DNA from: Pseudomonas alcaligenes
GTDB lineage: Bacteria; Pseudomonadota; Gammaproteobacteria; Pseudomonadales; Pseudomonadaceae
Length of the DNA: 64,000 bases
NCBI RefSeq assembly: GCF_041729615.1
Contig: NZ_CP154874.1
Coordinates: forward strand, 191,001-255,000
Direction of reading: 5' to 3'
Shown here: positions 16,856 to 30,491 of the stretch, in pieces
Position numbering within the stretch: position 1 is the stretch's first letter
Layout of the letters: the number at the start of each line of letters is the position of its first letter
The notes under the pieces: model-generated
Databases searched by the model: none
Seen by the model: only the letters and a program-made list of their open reading frames with translations
What the model was told of the DNA's origin: nothing
Made by a program: the position numbers and the translations under genes

Positions 16856-18840
16856 CTGCCGCTTTGATGATTCCGGAGCTGGGCCACCTGGCCCTGATCC
16901 TGGCGCTGTGTCTGGCCGTGGTGCAGTCGAGCCTGCCGCTGGTCGGCGCCTGGTTGGGCGACCGCCAGTGGATGGGCCTGGCCCAACCGGCGGCCTGGGG
17001 CCAGTTCGCCATGCTGGCCTTCGCCTTCGCCTGCCTGACCTGGGCCTTCATGGCCGACGACTTCTCCGTGGCCTACGTGGCGCAGAATTCCAACAGCGCC
17101 TTGCCCTGGTACTACAAGTTCAGCGCCGTGTGGGGCGCTCACGAGGGCTCGCTGCTGCTGTGGGCACTGATCCTGGCCGGCTGGACCTTCGCCGTGGCGA
17201 TTTTCTCGCGCCAGCTGCCGGACGAGATGCTGGCACGCGTGCTGGCCGTGATGGGCATGATCAGCGTCGGCTTCCTGCTGTTTCTGATCATCACCTCCAA
17301 CCCCTTCGCGCGCCTGCTGCCCAACAGCCCTGCCGATGGCCGTGACCTCAACCCGCTGCTGCAGGACTTCGGCCTGATCGTCCACCCGCCGATGCTGTAC
17401 ATGGGCTATGTCGGCTTCTCGGTGGCCTTCGCTTTCTCCATCGCCGCCTTGCTCGGCGGCAAGCTGGACGCCGCCTGGGCGCGCTGGTCGCGGCCCTGGA
17501 CCATAGTCGCCTGGGCCTTCCTCGGTGTCGGTATCGCCCTCGGCTCCTGGTGGGCCTACTACGAACTGGGCTGGGGCGGCTGGTGGTTCTGGGACCCGGT
17601 GGAGAACGCCTCGTTCATGCCCTGGCTGGTCGGCACCGCGCTGATCCACTCCCTGGCGGTGACCGAGAAACGTGGCGTGTTCAAGAGCTGGACCGTGCTG
17701 CTGGCCATCGCCGCATTTTCCCTGAGCCTGCTCGGCACCTTCCTGGTCCGCTCCGGCGTGCTCACCTCGGTGCATGCCTTCGCCAACGACCCCGAGCGCG
17801 GCGTGTTCATCCTGGTGTTCCTGCTGATCGTGGTTGGCAGTTCGCTGGCGCTGTTCGCCCTGCGCGCACCGGTGGTCAAGAGCCAGGTCGGCTTTGCCCT
17901 GTGGTCGCGCGAGACCCTGTTGCTGGGCAACAACCTGGTACTGGTGGTGTCGGCTGCCATGATTCTGCTCGGCACCCTCTATCCGCTGGTGCTGGACGCC
18001 CTGACCGGCGCCAAGCTGTCGGTTGGCCCGCCGTATTTCAACGCGCTGTTCGTGCCGCTGATGGCGCTGCTGATGCTGGTCATGGCGGTCGGCGTGCTGG
18101 TGCGCTGGAAGGACACGCCGGTGCAGTGGCTGCTTGGCATGCTCACCCCGGTGCTGGTCGGCGCCGTGATCCTCGGTTTCATCGCCAGCTGGGCTTTCGG
18201 CGACTTCCACTGGAGCGTGCTGGCGGTGTTCCTGCTGGCCTTCTGGGTGCTGCTGGCCGGTGTACGCGACCTGCTCGACAAGTGTCGGCACAAGGGCCTG
18301 TTCAAGGGCATGCGCAGCCTCTCCAGCAGCTACTGGGGGATGCATCTGGCACACCTGGGGATGGCCGTTTGCGCCATCGGTGTGGTGCTGGTCAGCCATA
18401 GCAGTGCCGAGCGCGATCTGCGCCTGGCCCCGGGCGAGTCGCTGGAGCTGGGCGGCTATCGGTTCGTCTTCGAAGGCGCCGAGCATTTCGAAGGCCCCAA
18501 CTTCACCTCGGACAAGGGCACCGTACGCGTGCTGGAGGACGGCGAGGAAGTCGCCGTGCTGCACCCGGAGAAGCGTCTGTACACCGTGCAGCAGATGCCG
18601 ATGACCGAGGCGGGCATCGACGCCGGCTTCACCCGCGACCTCTATGTGGCCCTCGGCGAGCCGCTGGAGAATGGCGCCTGGGCCGTGCGCGTGCACATCA
18701 AGCCCTACGTGCGCTGGATTTGGCTGGGTGGTCTGATGATGGGCCTGGGCGGCCTGCTGGCGGCCTTCGATCCGCGCTACCGGGTCAAGGTGCGTACCCG
18801 CGTGCGTGATGTGTTGGGCATGAAGGAGGCTGCCGCATGA
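16852..18840 (+). CDS. ccmF: CcmF, haem lyase subunit
   Basis: This 662-residue polytopic membrane protein contains the WWD domain ([18 protein letters not shown]) and conserved histidines around it ([23 protein letters not shown]). It works with CcmH and CcmI to ligate haem to CXXCH motifs of apocytochromes c. Starts and stops overlap ccmE and ccmG by 4 bp each. Confidence 0.96.
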   Translation: MTAALMIPELGHLALILALCLAVVQSSLPLVGAWLGDRQWMGLAQPAAWGQFAMLAFAFACLTWAFMADDFSVAYVAQNSNSALPWYYKFSAVWGAHEGSLLLWALILAGWTFAVAIFSRQLPDEMLARVLAVMGMISVGFLLFLIITSNPFARLLPNSPADGRDLNPLLQDFGLIVHPPMLYMGYVGFSVAFAFSIAALLGGKLDAAWARWSRPWTIVAWAFLGVGIALGSWWAYYELGWGGWWFWDPVENASFMPWLVGTALIHSLAVTEKRGVFKSWTVLLAIAAFSLSLLGTFLVRSGVLTSVHAFANDPERGVFILVFLLIVVGSSLALFALRAPVVKSQVGFALWSRETLLLGNNLVLVVSAAMILLGTLYPLVLDALTGAKLSVGPPYFNALFVPLMALLMLVMAVGVLVRWKDTPVQWLLGMLTPVLVGAVILGFIASWAFGDFHWSVLAVFLLAFWVLLAGVRDLLDKCRHKGLFKGMRSLSSSYWGMHLAHLGMAVCAIGVVLVSHSSAERDLRLAPGESLELGGYRFVFEGAEHFEGPNFTSDKGTVRVLEDGEEVAVLHPEKRLYTVQQMPMTEAGIDAGFTRDLYVALGEPLENGAWAVRVHIKPYVRWIWLGGLMMGLGGLLAAFDPRYRVKVRTRVRDVLGMKEAAA

Positions 18841-19370
18841 AACGCCTGATCTTGTTGCTGCCGCTGGCGCTGTTCCTCGGCATGGCACTGTTTCTCTACC
18901 GTGGCCTGTTCCTCGATCCGCAGGAGCTGCCCTCGGCACTGATCAACAAGCCGTTGCCGGCCTTCAGCCTGCCGGACCTGAAGGACGAGCAGCGCCTGAT
19001 CACCGAGAAGGACCTCAAGGGGCCGGCCTTGGTCAACGTCTGGGCCACCTGGTGCCCGACCTGCAAGGCCGAGCACCAGATGCTCAACCAGCTGGCCAAG
19101 GCTGGCGTGGTGATCCATGGCGTCAACTACAAGGACGACAGCGTGGCCGCGCGCCAGTGGCTGAAGGACTACCTCGACCCCTACCGGGTCAACGTGGCTG
19201 ACCCGCAAGGCTCGCTGGGCATCAACCTGGGCGTGTATGGCGCGCCCGAGACTTTCCTGATCGATGCCCAGGGCATCATCCGCCACAAGTACGTCGGCGC
19301 CATCGATGAGCGCGTCTGGCGCGAGGAACTGGCGCCGCGCTACCAGGCGCTGTTGGAGAGCAAACTGTGA
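18837..19370 (+). CDS. ccmG: CcmG (DsbE), periplasmic thioredoxin-like protein
   Basis: The 177 residues begin with a membrane anchor (LILLLPLALFLGMALFLY) and continue with a thioredoxin fold whose active site is WATWCPTCK. It keeps apocytochrome cysteines reduced before haem attachment. It overlaps ccmF and ccmH by 4 bp. Confidence 0.95.
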   Translation: MKRLILLLPLALFLGMALFLYRGLFLDPQELPSALINKPLPAFSLPDLKDEQRLITEKDLKGPALVNVWATWCPTCKAEHQMLNQLAKAGVVIHGVNYKDDSVAARQWLKDYLDPYRVNVADPQGSLGINLGVYGAPETFLIDAQGIIRHKYVGAIDERVWREELAPRYQALLESKL

Positions 19371-19849
19371 AGCGCCTGCTGATCGCCTGCCTACTCGGCC
19401 TGAGCCTGGTCGGTGTGGCCCGCGCCGCCATCGACACCTACGAGTTCAAGGACGAGGTGGAGCGCGAGCGCTTCCGCAGCCTCACCGAGGAACTGCGTTG
19501 CCCCAAGTGCCAGAACCAGAACATCGCCGACTCCAACGCACCGATCGCCACTGACCTGCGCCGCGAGATCTACCGCATGCTCGACGATGGTCGTAGCGAC
19601 AAGGAAATCGTCGATTTTCTGGTCATGCGCTATGGCGACTTCGTCATGTACAAGCCGCCGCTGGACAGCCGCACTTGGCTGCTCTGGTACGGCCCCTTCG
19701 GCCTGCTGGGCCTGGGCGCCGTCGTGCTCTGCGTGCTGGTGCTGCGCCGGCGCAAGGTGGAGCGGGCGCCCGCGCAGGTCGCCCTGAGCGCCGCCGAACG
19801 TGAGCGCCTCGACGCTCTGCTGAAAGAAAACCGGGATACCCAAGACTGA
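19367..19849 (+). CDS. ccmH: CcmH, apocytochrome thiol-reducing subunit
   Basis: The 160-residue protein has a signal peptide, the redox motif [17 protein letters not shown] and one C-terminal transmembrane helix ([17 protein letters not shown]). This is the short CcmH (CycL) form; the CcmH C-terminal TPR part of E. coli is supplied by CcmI here. The stop overlaps the ccmI start by one base. Confidence 0.95.
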   Translation: MKRLLIACLLGLSLVGVARAAIDTYEFKDEVERERFRSLTEELRCPKCQNQNIADSNAPIATDLRREIYRMLDDGRSDKEIVDFLVMRYGDFVMYKPPLDSRTWLLWYGPFGLLGLGAVVLCVLVLRRRKVERAPAQVALSAAERERLDALLKENRDTQD

Positions 19850-21045
19850 TGATCGAATTCTGGCTCGCCGTCGGCCTGCTTTTGCTGGTCGGCACGGCTT
19901 TTCTGCTGATTCCCGTGCTGCGCGGCCGCCGCGCCCAGGCCGAGGAAGACCGTACCGCACTCAACGTCGCCCTGTACCAGGAGCGTCTGGCCGAGCTCAC
20001 TGCCCAGCGTGAGGCGGGCACCCTGACCGTCGAACAGTTCGACGCCGGCCAGGCCGAGGCTGCGCGCGAGCTGCTGGCCGATACCGAGGGCGGCAGGGGC
20101 GGGCGTGTCCATCGCCTGGGCAAGGCGCTGCCGTTGCTGATGGCGCTGGCCGTGCCGGGCCTGGCCTTCGGCCTGTACTGGCAGTGGGGCGCCAGCCAGC
20201 AGCTGGCGGCCATGCAGGAGCAGCCATCGATCCAGCGCATGACCGCGCAGCTGGAGCAGGCGGTCAAGGACAATCCCGATTCTTCCGAGGCCTGGTATTT
20301 CCTCGGTCGCATCTACATGGGCGAGGGCCGTGCCGCCGAGGCGGCCAAGGCCTTCGAGCAGGTGATCCGCATCGCTGGGCGTGCGCCTGAGCTGCTCGGC
20401 CAGCTGGCCCAGGCCCGCTACTTCGCCGCCGGCAAGCAGTGGGGCGGCGAACTGCAGGCGCTGACCGACGAGGCGCTCAAGGGCGACCCGGGCGAGGTCA
20501 CCAGCCTCGGGCTGCTGGGTATCGCCGCCTTCGAGGACCAGCGCTTCGCCGATGCCGTCGACTACTGGCAGCGCCTGCTGGCGCAGATGCCGGCGGACGA
20601 CCCGTCACGCGCCTCGATCCAGATTGGCATCGACCGTGCCCGTGAGCAGCTGCAGGCCGCCGGCCAGTCGCTGCCCGAGACGCCGGCAGCCCCGAGCGCG
20701 GCGGTGATCAGCGTCAGCGTCGACCTGGCGCCAGAGCTCAAGGCCAAGGTGCAGCCGGGCGATGCGGTGTTCGTCTTCGCCCGCGCCGCCTCCGGCCCGC
20801 CCATGCCGCTGGCGGTCAAGCGTCTGACCGTGGCGGATCTGCCGACCCAGGTCGAGCTCAGCGATGCCGATGCGATGATGGAGCAGCTCAAGCTCTCCAG
20901 CTTCCCCGAGATCCAGCTGGTCGCCCGCGTTTCGCGCAGCGGCGTGGCCACCCAGGGTGAATGGGTCGGACGCGGCCAACCGATCTCCAGCAGCACCCGC
21001 GAGCCGCAACAGCTGCTGATCGACAGCCCGGAGCAGGCCCCGTGA
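19849..21045 (+). CDS. ccmI: CcmI, apocytochrome c chaperone (TPR)
   Basis: The 398-residue protein has two transmembrane helices (residues 2-22 and about 96-118) flanking a cytoplasmic loop, then periplasmic TPR repeats ([27 protein letters not shown] region) and a C-terminal domain of beta character. CcmI binds the C-terminal helix of apocytochrome c and presents it to the lyase. The stop overlaps the following lipoprotein gene (GTGA). Confidence 0.94.
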   Translation: MIEFWLAVGLLLLVGTAFLLIPVLRGRRAQAEEDRTALNVALYQERLAELTAQREAGTLTVEQFDAGQAEAARELLADTEGGRGGRVHRLGKALPLLMALAVPGLAFGLYWQWGASQQLAAMQEQPSIQRMTAQLEQAVKDNPDSSEAWYFLGRIYMGEGRAAEAAKAFEQVIRIAGRAPELLGQLAQARYFAAGKQWGGELQALTDEALKGDPGEVTSLGLLGIAAFEDQRFADAVDYWQRLLAQMPADDPSRASIQIGIDRAREQLQAAGQSLPETPAAPSAAVISVSVDLAPELKAKVQPGDAVFVFARAASGPPMPLAVKRLTVADLPTQVELSDADAMMEQLKLSSFPEIQLVARVSRSGVATQGEWVGRGQPISSSTREPQQLLIDSPEQAP

Positions 21046-21356
21046 GGCTCGCCCCGGCACTGCTGGCGCTGGCCCTGGCGGGTTGCTCCCTGCAACCCGC
21101 CATTACGCCCGGGGCGGGTGAGCCCGCACGCCAGCACAGCCATCCGCGCTACGCGCCGCCACCCGGCGGCAATGCCTACTGGGACCCGGCGCTGGGCGTG
21201 TACGTGCTCCAGGGCAGCAGCAAGCTGTATTACCGCGAGCGCGTCTACTACCGCTGGGATCGCGGCTGGAGCTGGGCCAGCAGCCCCCGCGGGCCCTGGC
21301 AGCCCACCGACAGCAGCGGCGTGCCGGCCGCTCTGGGGCGCAGCCTAGGTCACTGA
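21042..21356 (+). CDS. Small lipoprotein at the end of the ccm operon
   Basis: The GTG at 21042 overlaps the ccmI stop and gives 104 residues with a lipoprotein signal peptide (lipobox LAGC, Cys near residue 15). The mature part is rich in Tyr, Trp, Pro and Arg ([31 protein letters not shown]). I do not recognise a named family. Translational coupling to ccmI makes it part of the same transcript, but a role in cytochrome c maturation is not shown. Confidence 0.75.
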   Translation: MRLAPALLALALAGCSLQPAITPGAGEPARQHSHPRYAPPPGGNAYWDPALGVYVLQGSSKLYYRERVYYRWDRGWSWASSPRGPWQPTDSSGVPAALGRSLGH

Positions 21357-21379
21357 GCGGCGTCACTCCGCGCTCGCCC

Positions 21380-21407
21380 TTGGCCGCGGAAAACCCTGTG
21401 ATACACT
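21380..21407 (+). promoter_or_regulatory. Predicted promoter for smc
   Basis: TTGGCC (21380-21385), 16 bp, then TACACT (21402-21407) preceded by TGA at 21399-21401, which fits an extended -10 (TGnTACACT). It lies 109 bp upstream of the smc start. Confidence 0.5.
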
Positions 21408-21515
21408 CGCGCGACTTCCCGTTTCGCCCCTTGTCACAAGGATCTCCATGCACTTCATGGCAGCGGACCGCCTCGTCCTGCGCATTTTCCGCCCGTCCTT
21501 CGCGGAGGCCTCGGC

Positions 21516-24500
21516 ATGCGCCTGAAGTGCATCAAGCTGGCGGGCTTCAAGTCCTTCGTAGACCCCACCACCGTCAGTTTTCCCAGCAACATGGCGGCGG
21601 TGGTCGGCCCCAACGGCTGCGGCAAGTCCAACATCATCGACGCCGTGCGTTGGGTGATGGGCGAGAGTTCGGCGAAGAACCTCCGCGGCGAGTCGATGAC
21701 CGACGTCATCTTCAATGGCTCCAACACCCGCAAGCCGGTGACCCAGGCCTCCATCGAGCTGATCTTCGACAACAGCGACAACTCGCTGGTGGGCGAGTAC
21801 GCGGCGTTCGCCGAGATTTCCATCCGCCGCCGGGTCACCCGCGACGGGCAGAACACCTACTTCCTCAACGGCACCAAGTGCCGCCGCCGCGACATCACCG
21901 ACATCTTCCTCGGCACCGGCCTGGGCCCGCGCAGCTACTCGATCATCGAGCAGGGCATGATTTCCAAGCTGATCGAGGCCAAGCCCGAGGATCTGCGGAA
22001 TTTCATCGAGGAAGCCGCCGGCATCTCCAAGTACAAGGAGCGCCGCCGCGAGACCGAGAGCCGCATTCGTCGTACCCAGGAGAACCTGGCGCGCCTGACC
22101 GACCTGCGCGAAGAGCTGGAGCGCCAGCTCGAACGCCTGCACCGCCAGGCCCAGGCCGCCGAGAAGTACCAGGAATACAAGGCCGAGGAACGTCAGCTCA
22201 AGGCTCAGCTGGCGGCCCTGCGCTGGCAGACGCTGAACCTGCAGGTCGGTAGCCGCGAACAGGTGATCGGCGACCAGGAAGTGGCCTACGAGGCCCTGGT
22301 GGCCGAGCAGCGCAGCGCCGACGCGAGCATCGAGCGCCTGCGCGACGGCCACCACGAGCTGTCCGAACGCTTCAACCAGGTGCAGGCGCGCTTCTATTCC
22401 GTGGGCGGCGACATCGCCCGGGTCGAACAGAGCATCCAGCACGGCCAGCAGCGCCTGCGCCAGCTGCAGGATGATCTCAACGAGGCCGAGCGCGCGCGTC
22501 TGGAGACCGAATCGCACCTGGGCCATGACCGCACCCTGCTGGCGACCCTGGCGGAAGAGCTGGCCATGCTCGAACCCGAGCAGGAGCTGACCAGCGCCGC
22601 CGCCGAGGAGTCCGCCGCCGCCCTGGAAGAGGCCGAGAGCGCCATGCATGGCTGGCAGGAGCAGTGGGAAGGCTTCAACCAGCGCAGCGCCGAGCCGCGC
22701 CGCCAGGCCGAAGTACAGCAGTCTCGCATCGCCCAGCTGGAGCAGAGCCTGGAGCGTCTGGCCGAGCGCCAGCGCCGCCTGGCCGACGAATTGGCCCAGT
22801 TGGCGGCCGATCCGGAAGATGCTGCCATCCTCGAGCTGGCCGAACAGCTGGCCGCCAGCGAGCTGCAGCTGGAAGAGCTGCACGCCGCCGAAGCAGGCCA
22901 GGCCGAACGCCTCGAACAGTTGCGTGGCGAGCTGCAGCAGGCCACCCAGGCCCAGCAGCAGGCCCAGGGCGAGCTGCAGCGGCTGAATGGCCGCATCGCC
23001 TCGCTGGAGGCGTTGCAGCAGGCCGCGCTGAACCCGGGCAAGGGCGCCGCCGAATGGCTGCGCGAACACCAGTTGAACAACCGTCCGCGCCTGGCCGAAG
23101 GCCTGCGCGTGGAAAGCGGCTGGGAGCTGGCGGTGGAGACGGTGCTCGGTGCCGATCTGCAGGCCGTGCTGCTGGACGATTTCAATAATCTGAACCTGGG
23201 CGGTTTCGACCAGGGCGAGCTGCGTCTGGTCAATCCGCAGAACGGTGGAGGCCGCGTCGCTGGCAGCCTGCTGGACAAGGTCGAGGCCAGCATCGACCTG
23301 GCGCCCTGGCTGGGCAAGGTACGCCCGGTGGAGAGCCTCGATCAGGCCCTGGCCCAGCGCTTGCAGCTGGGCGAGGGCGAGAGCCTGATCAGCCGTGACG
23401 GCTACTGGGTCGGCCGACACTTCCTGCGTGTGCGCCGTGCCAGCGAGGCCGAGAGTGGCGTGCTCGCCCGTGGTCAGGAGCTGGAGCGCCTGCAGGGCGA
23501 GCGCGACGAACGCGAGGCGGCCCTGGCCGATCTCGAGGACAACCTGCAGCGCCTGCAGGCCGGCCAGCGCCAACAGGAAGAGGTGCGTGAGCAACAGCGC
23601 CGCCTGGTGCAGGACGAATCACGTCGCCAGGGCGAGCTGAAAGCCAGGCTTTCCGCCGGCCAGGCCAAGGCCGAGCAACTGGCGCTGCGCCGTCGCCGCT
23701 TGGAGGAAGAGCAGGAGGAGGCTGCCGAGCAGCGCGAGCTGGAGCAGGAGCAGCTGGGCGAAGCGCGCCTGGTGCTGCAGGATGCGCTGGACGCCATGGC
23801 CACCGATACCGAGCAGCGCGAGCAACTGCTGGCCACTCGCGACCAGCTGCGCGAGCGGCTCGACCGGGTGCGCCAGGAGGCGCGCCAGCACAAGGATCAT
23901 GCCCACCAGCTGGCCGTGCGCCTGGGTTCGATCAAGGCTCAGCACGAGTCCACGCGCCAGGCGCTGGAGCGTCTGGAGCTGCAGTTCGAGCGCGCCATCG
24001 AGCGCCGCGAGCAGCTTTCGCTGAACCTGGAGGAGGGTGCCGCGCCGCTGGAAGAGCTGCGCATGAAGCTCGAAGAGCTGCTGGAGAAGCGCATGGGCGT
24101 GGAGGACGAGCTCAAGCTCGCCCGTCTGGCCCTGGAAGATGCCGATCGCGAGCTGCGTGATGCCGAGAAGCGGCGCAGCCAGGCCGAGCAGCAGGCGCAA
24201 CTGCTGCGCGGCCAGCTGGAGCAGCAGCGCATGGACTGGCAGGGCCTCAACGTGCGGCGCAAGGCCCTGCAGGACCAGTTGCTGGAAGACGGCTACGACC
24301 TGCACGGGGTGCTCGCCACCCTGCCCAGCGACGCCAGCGAGGCAGCCTGGGACCAGCAGCTGGAGCAACTGGCCGGGCGCATCGCCCGGCTAGGCGCGAT
24401 CAACCTGGCGGCGATCGACGAATACCAGCAGCAGTCCGAGCGCAAACGCTACCTGGATGCGCAGAACGCCGACCTGGTGGAGGCGCTGGAGACCCTGGAA

Positions 24501-25004
24501 AACGTCATCCGCAAGATCGACAAGGAAACCCGCAACCGCTTCAAGGAGACCTTCGACCAGATCAACGCCGGCCTGCAGGCGCTGTTCCCCAAGGTCTTCG
24601 GTGGCGGCCATGCCTACCTGGAGCTGACCGGCGAGGACCTGCTGGATACCGGCGTGGCGATCATGGCGCGGCCGCCGGGCAAGAAGAACAGCACCATCCA
24701 CCTGCTGTCCGGCGGCGAGAAGGCGCTGACCGCGCTGGCCCTGGTGTTTGCCATCTTCAAGCTGAATCCGGCGCCGTTCTGCATGCTCGACGAAGTGGAT
24801 GCGCCGCTCGACGACGCCAACGTCGGCCGCTATGCGCGGCTGGTCAAGGAAATGTCGGAGACGGTGCAGTTCATCTATATCACCCACAACAAGATCGCCA
24901 TGGAGATGGCCGATCAGCTGATGGGCGTGACCATGCACGAGCCGGGCTGCTCGCGTCTGGTGGCGGTGGATGTCGAGGAGGCCATGACCCTGGTCGAGGC
25001 CTGA
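21516..25004 (+). CDS. smc: SMC, chromosome condensation ATPase
   Basis: The 1162 residues show the complete SMC layout: N-terminal Walker A GPNGCGKSN (residues about 29-37), coiled coil (about 170-500), hinge (about 515-650), second coiled coil rich in Glu, Gln, Arg and Leu, and a C-terminal head with signature LLSGGEKAL and Walker B FCMLDEVDAPLDD. With ScpA/ScpB it compacts and helps segregate the chromosome. GGAGG sits just upstream of the ATG. Confidence 0.97.
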   Translation: MRLKCIKLAGFKSFVDPTTVSFPSNMAAVVGPNGCGKSNIIDAVRWVMGESSAKNLRGESMTDVIFNGSNTRKPVTQASIELIFDNSDNSLVGEYAAFAEISIRRRVTRDGQNTYFLNGTKCRRRDITDIFLGTGLGPRSYSIIEQGMISKLIEAKPEDLRNFIEEAAGISKYKERRRETESRIRRTQENLARLTDLREELERQLERLHRQAQAAEKYQEYKAEERQLKAQLAALRWQTLNLQVGSREQVIGDQEVAYEALVAEQRSADASIERLRDGHHELSERFNQVQARFYSVGGDIARVEQSIQHGQQRLRQLQDDLNEAERARLETESHLGHDRTLLATLAEELAMLEPEQELTSAAAEESAAALEEAESAMHGWQEQWEGFNQRSAEPRRQAEVQQSRIAQLEQSLERLAERQRRLADELAQLAADPEDAAILELAEQLAASELQLEELHAAEAGQAERLEQLRGELQQATQAQQQAQGELQRLNGRIASLEALQQAALNPGKGAAEWLREHQLNNRPRLAEGLRVESGWELAVETVLGADLQAVLLDDFNNLNLGGFDQGELRLVNPQNGGGRVAGSLLDKVEASIDLAPWLGKVRPVESLDQALAQRLQLGEGESLISRDGYWVGRHFLRVRRASEAESGVLARGQELERLQGERDEREAALADLEDNLQRLQAGQRQQEEVREQQRRLVQDESRRQGELKARLSAGQAKAEQLALRRRRLEEEQEEAAEQRELEQEQLGEARLVLQDALDAMATDTEQREQLLATRDQLRERLDRVRQEARQHKDHAHQLAVRLGSIKAQHESTRQALERLELQFERAIERREQLSLNLEEGAAPLEELRMKLEELLEKRMGVEDELKLARLALEDADRELRDAEKRRSQAEQQAQLLRGQLEQQRMDWQGLNVRRKALQDQLLEDGYDLHGVLATLPSDASEAAWDQQLEQLAGRIARLGAINLAAIDEYQQQSERKRYLDAQNADLVEALETLENVIRKIDKETRNRFKETFDQINAGLQALFPKVFGGGHAYLELTGEDLLDTGVAIMARPPGKKNSTIHLLSGGEKALTALALVFAIFKLNPAPFCMLDEVDAPLDDANVGRYARLVKEMSETVQFIYITHNKIAMEMADQLMGVTMHEPGCSRLVAVDVEEAMTLVEA

Positions 25005-25178
25005 AAAGTCAGGAAATGCCTTGCGACGGTGCACATTTACCGTTCGTCGTGCTAGCTTAGGCCTCACTTTTGTTACACGCGAAAATCACCTGTAAAAACA
25101 TACAGTTGTTCGCGTTCCAAAGGGGCAGGAAGCCCTTATTTTCATTACATTTTCATCGTTCAGGGGCTTGGGAGTTTC

Positions 25179-28413
<3,235 letters not shown>

Positions 28414-30480
28414 TTAACGTGCGGCCTGATCGGTGTCTTGCACCACCAGCGTCTGCCGGCAGACGGGCTCTCTGGTCAGGCGGGGGTCACCGGCGAATTG
28501 CTGACAGAGCTTCCGTGCCCGTGCCAGTAGTTCGGCGGGGGCGCGCTCATCCACTTTCTGCCATGTCGCGTTACGCAGGTCGAGGAGGCGGAAGCCGACC
28601 CGCTCTTCGTCATAGTTGCCGTAGGTAAGCATGTCGCCTGTGCCGATATGTGTGTATTCCTTGCGCTCGATGAGCGCAGGAATCCATTCCGGCTTCAGCT
28701 CGATTTCGCCGCTCGGGCGGACTCGGTAATAGCCGATACCTTGCTGCAGTGCCTGGTCGGGGTCGGGGTCGTTGCTGAGGACGGCGGGTACCGAGAATCC
28801 CGATTCGACGAAGAAATCGCGCTGCGTGGGGGCAGACTGGAATAGCGACAGGCCATCGGGTTTGGCATCTGGAGACAGCCCGAGGTGGTCGAGAGTCGTA
28901 GGCAGAATATCGATCAGCCCGACCGGCCTGTCGACCGACAGACTCGTGCTGGAGAGCGTCGGTTTACCCTTCCGATAGACCTGCATGGCAAGCAGGACCC
29001 GGTACTGGGCGGGGAGCGTGGCATGGGTTCCGTGCCCATTGACCGACAACTGCCACCTGTTCTCATCGCTTCTTGTGCCGGCCAGGTCCAGGGCATCGGT
29101 CGAGAAGGATTCTCCATGGTCCGAAATGAAGAAGATCAGCGCATTGTCGAGACGGCCGGCAGACCTCAGTTGAGCCATGAAGCGGCCGAACTGCGCGTCG
29201 GCTTCGCTGACGGCTTTCAGGTAGTTGAGGTAGTACTCATCGCTGTAGACCTCAGGAGAGAAACGCTTGAAGCGTTCCTCTGCAAGAGCGCGCTTGGGAA
29301 CGAATGCATAAGGCCAGTGAGCCATGCAGAAATGCACGGCAGCCAGAGCGGGGGTCTCGGCAGGAATACCGCCCAGTTCGGCGGCTGCACTGTCGACGAA
29401 TACCGAGCCGCGGTATGCGTTGTAGGCCGCTCTGTTGTTGTGGATGTAAGGAAAGAGGTGGCGACCCAGCGAGGTCTGGCGAGCGAAGTTCAGCACGGGG
29501 GTGTCGGAGGTGGCACCGAGCATGAAATCCCCCGCACCTACGTCTGGGCCGACTATTCGGTCGAAGCCATGCTGGCCTGAGATATTGGCGAAGCGGCGTT
29601 CGTCCATCGCCAGGATGCTTTGATAGCCGAGTGCTTTCAGATACTGGGGGAGGGTCCTGTACTGTGGATCCAGGAAGCTGTCCGGAATCAGATTGAAGCG
29701 TGCCCCGTGGCGAACCGGATAGACGCCGGTCAATATGCTCATCCAGGCCGGGTAGGTATGTGCCAGGGGCGTCACCGCATCGGGGAAGATCACGGCGTCG
29801 CGCAGATAACCCTGCAGGTGTGGCGTGTAGGTGTCGCCAATCACATCCGGGCGCAGGGAGTCGAAGCCGACGATGATGACATCGGGATGAGCTCGCAGCA
29901 CTCTGGGCCCATCGTCTGTGACCAGGTTACCCGGCCAGGGCAGCCAGGCGGCCAGAACGCCTATGAGTGCCAGCGCCCACACGGGTTTGCGCAGCATCCC
30001 TCCGCCTAGTAGCAGCACCAGCCAGAGTGCGCTACCGCCCCACAAGAGGGCCCAGAGCACGGGGCCAGCCTCCTCACTGCCAGAGAAGAAGCTCTGCGGA
30101 AAGAAGCACCTGTTGGCTAGCAGCGCGAGTACGACGCCCCATACCAGCAACAGGCTGTATCCGCTTCTTTCCCTGGCAAGCCAGCGTGGTGACAGCCAGC
30201 GCCAGCAACCCAGGATCAGCGCGGCGAGTAGGAGGTGCAGCAGGATGAACGCCACGGCGAACCACAGCATGTCGAAGGCGAACTGGGAGTGAAGCAGTCC
30301 GCCGGAGAAGATCGACTCATAAACCCGCGTTTTCAGCAGGATGTGCAGTTTCGGCGCGCTGGTTAACAGCAGGTAGACCAGGCTGAGCAGCAGCAGGAAT
30401 ACCGTTCCCCCCAGCCAGAGGCGCCAGGAGGCCACGGAGCTGCCTTGATGCCTGCCGGGTTCCATTGTCATGGCCTGCAT
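28414..30480 (-). CDS. Membrane-bound sulfatase/alkaline-phosphatase-fold hydrolase
   Basis: The 688-residue protein begins with five or so hydrophobic helices (residues 22-185) and carries a large periplasmic sulfatase-fold domain. Metal ligands are recognisable as VIIVGFDSLRPD (D207) and FISDHGESF. The nucleophile position reads AHTYPAWMSILTG, so a Thr (about T242) replaces the Cys/Ser of true sulfatases; this is more like phosphoethanolamine or phosphoglycerol transferases. The substrate cannot be told. It starts 11 bp after the AraC-type gene on the same strand, so the two are probably one operon. The base composition is visibly less GC-rich than its neighbours. Confidence 0.75.
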   Translation of the reverse strand: MQAMTMEPGRHQGSSVASWRLWLGGTVFLLLLSLVYLLLTSAPKLHILLKTRVYESIFSGGLLHSQFAFDMLWFAVAFILLHLLLAALILGCWRWLSPRWLARERSGYSLLLVWGVVLALLANRCFFPQSFFSGSEEAGPVLWALLWGGSALWLVLLLGGGMLRKPVWALALIGVLAAWLPWPGNLVTDDGPRVLRAHPDVIIVGFDSLRPDVIGDTYTPHLQGYLRDAVIFPDAVTPLAHTYPAWMSILTGVYPVRHGARFNLIPDSFLDPQYRTLPQYLKALGYQSILAMDERRFANISGQHGFDRIVGPDVGAGDFMLGATSDTPVLNFARQTSLGRHLFPYIHNNRAAYNAYRGSVFVDSAAAELGGIPAETPALAAVHFCMAHWPYAFVPKRALAEERFKRFSPEVYSDEYYLNYLKAVSEADAQFGRFMAQLRSAGRLDNALIFFISDHGESFSTDALDLAGTRSDENRWQLSVNGHGTHATLPAQYRVLLAMQVYRKGKPTLSSTSLSVDRPVGLIDILPTTLDHLGLSPDAKPDGLSLFQSAPTQRDFFVESGFSVPAVLSNDPDPDQALQQGIGYYRVRPSGEIELKPEWIPALIERKEYTHIGTGDMLTYGNYDEERVGFRLLDLRNATWQKVDERAPAELLARARKLCQQFAGDPRLTREPVCRQTLVVQDTDQAAR

Positions 30481-30491
30481 TCACTCCTGCG

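Noticed and set aside
16780-18939. Long open frame on the minus strand across ccmF
   Set aside because: Antisense shadow rich in Gly, Gln and His; ccmF is well supported by overlaps and motifs.
25021-25080. zipA promoter around TTGCGA / TAGCTT
   Set aside because: The two elements are about 26 bp apart, too far for sigma-70, and no better pair was found.
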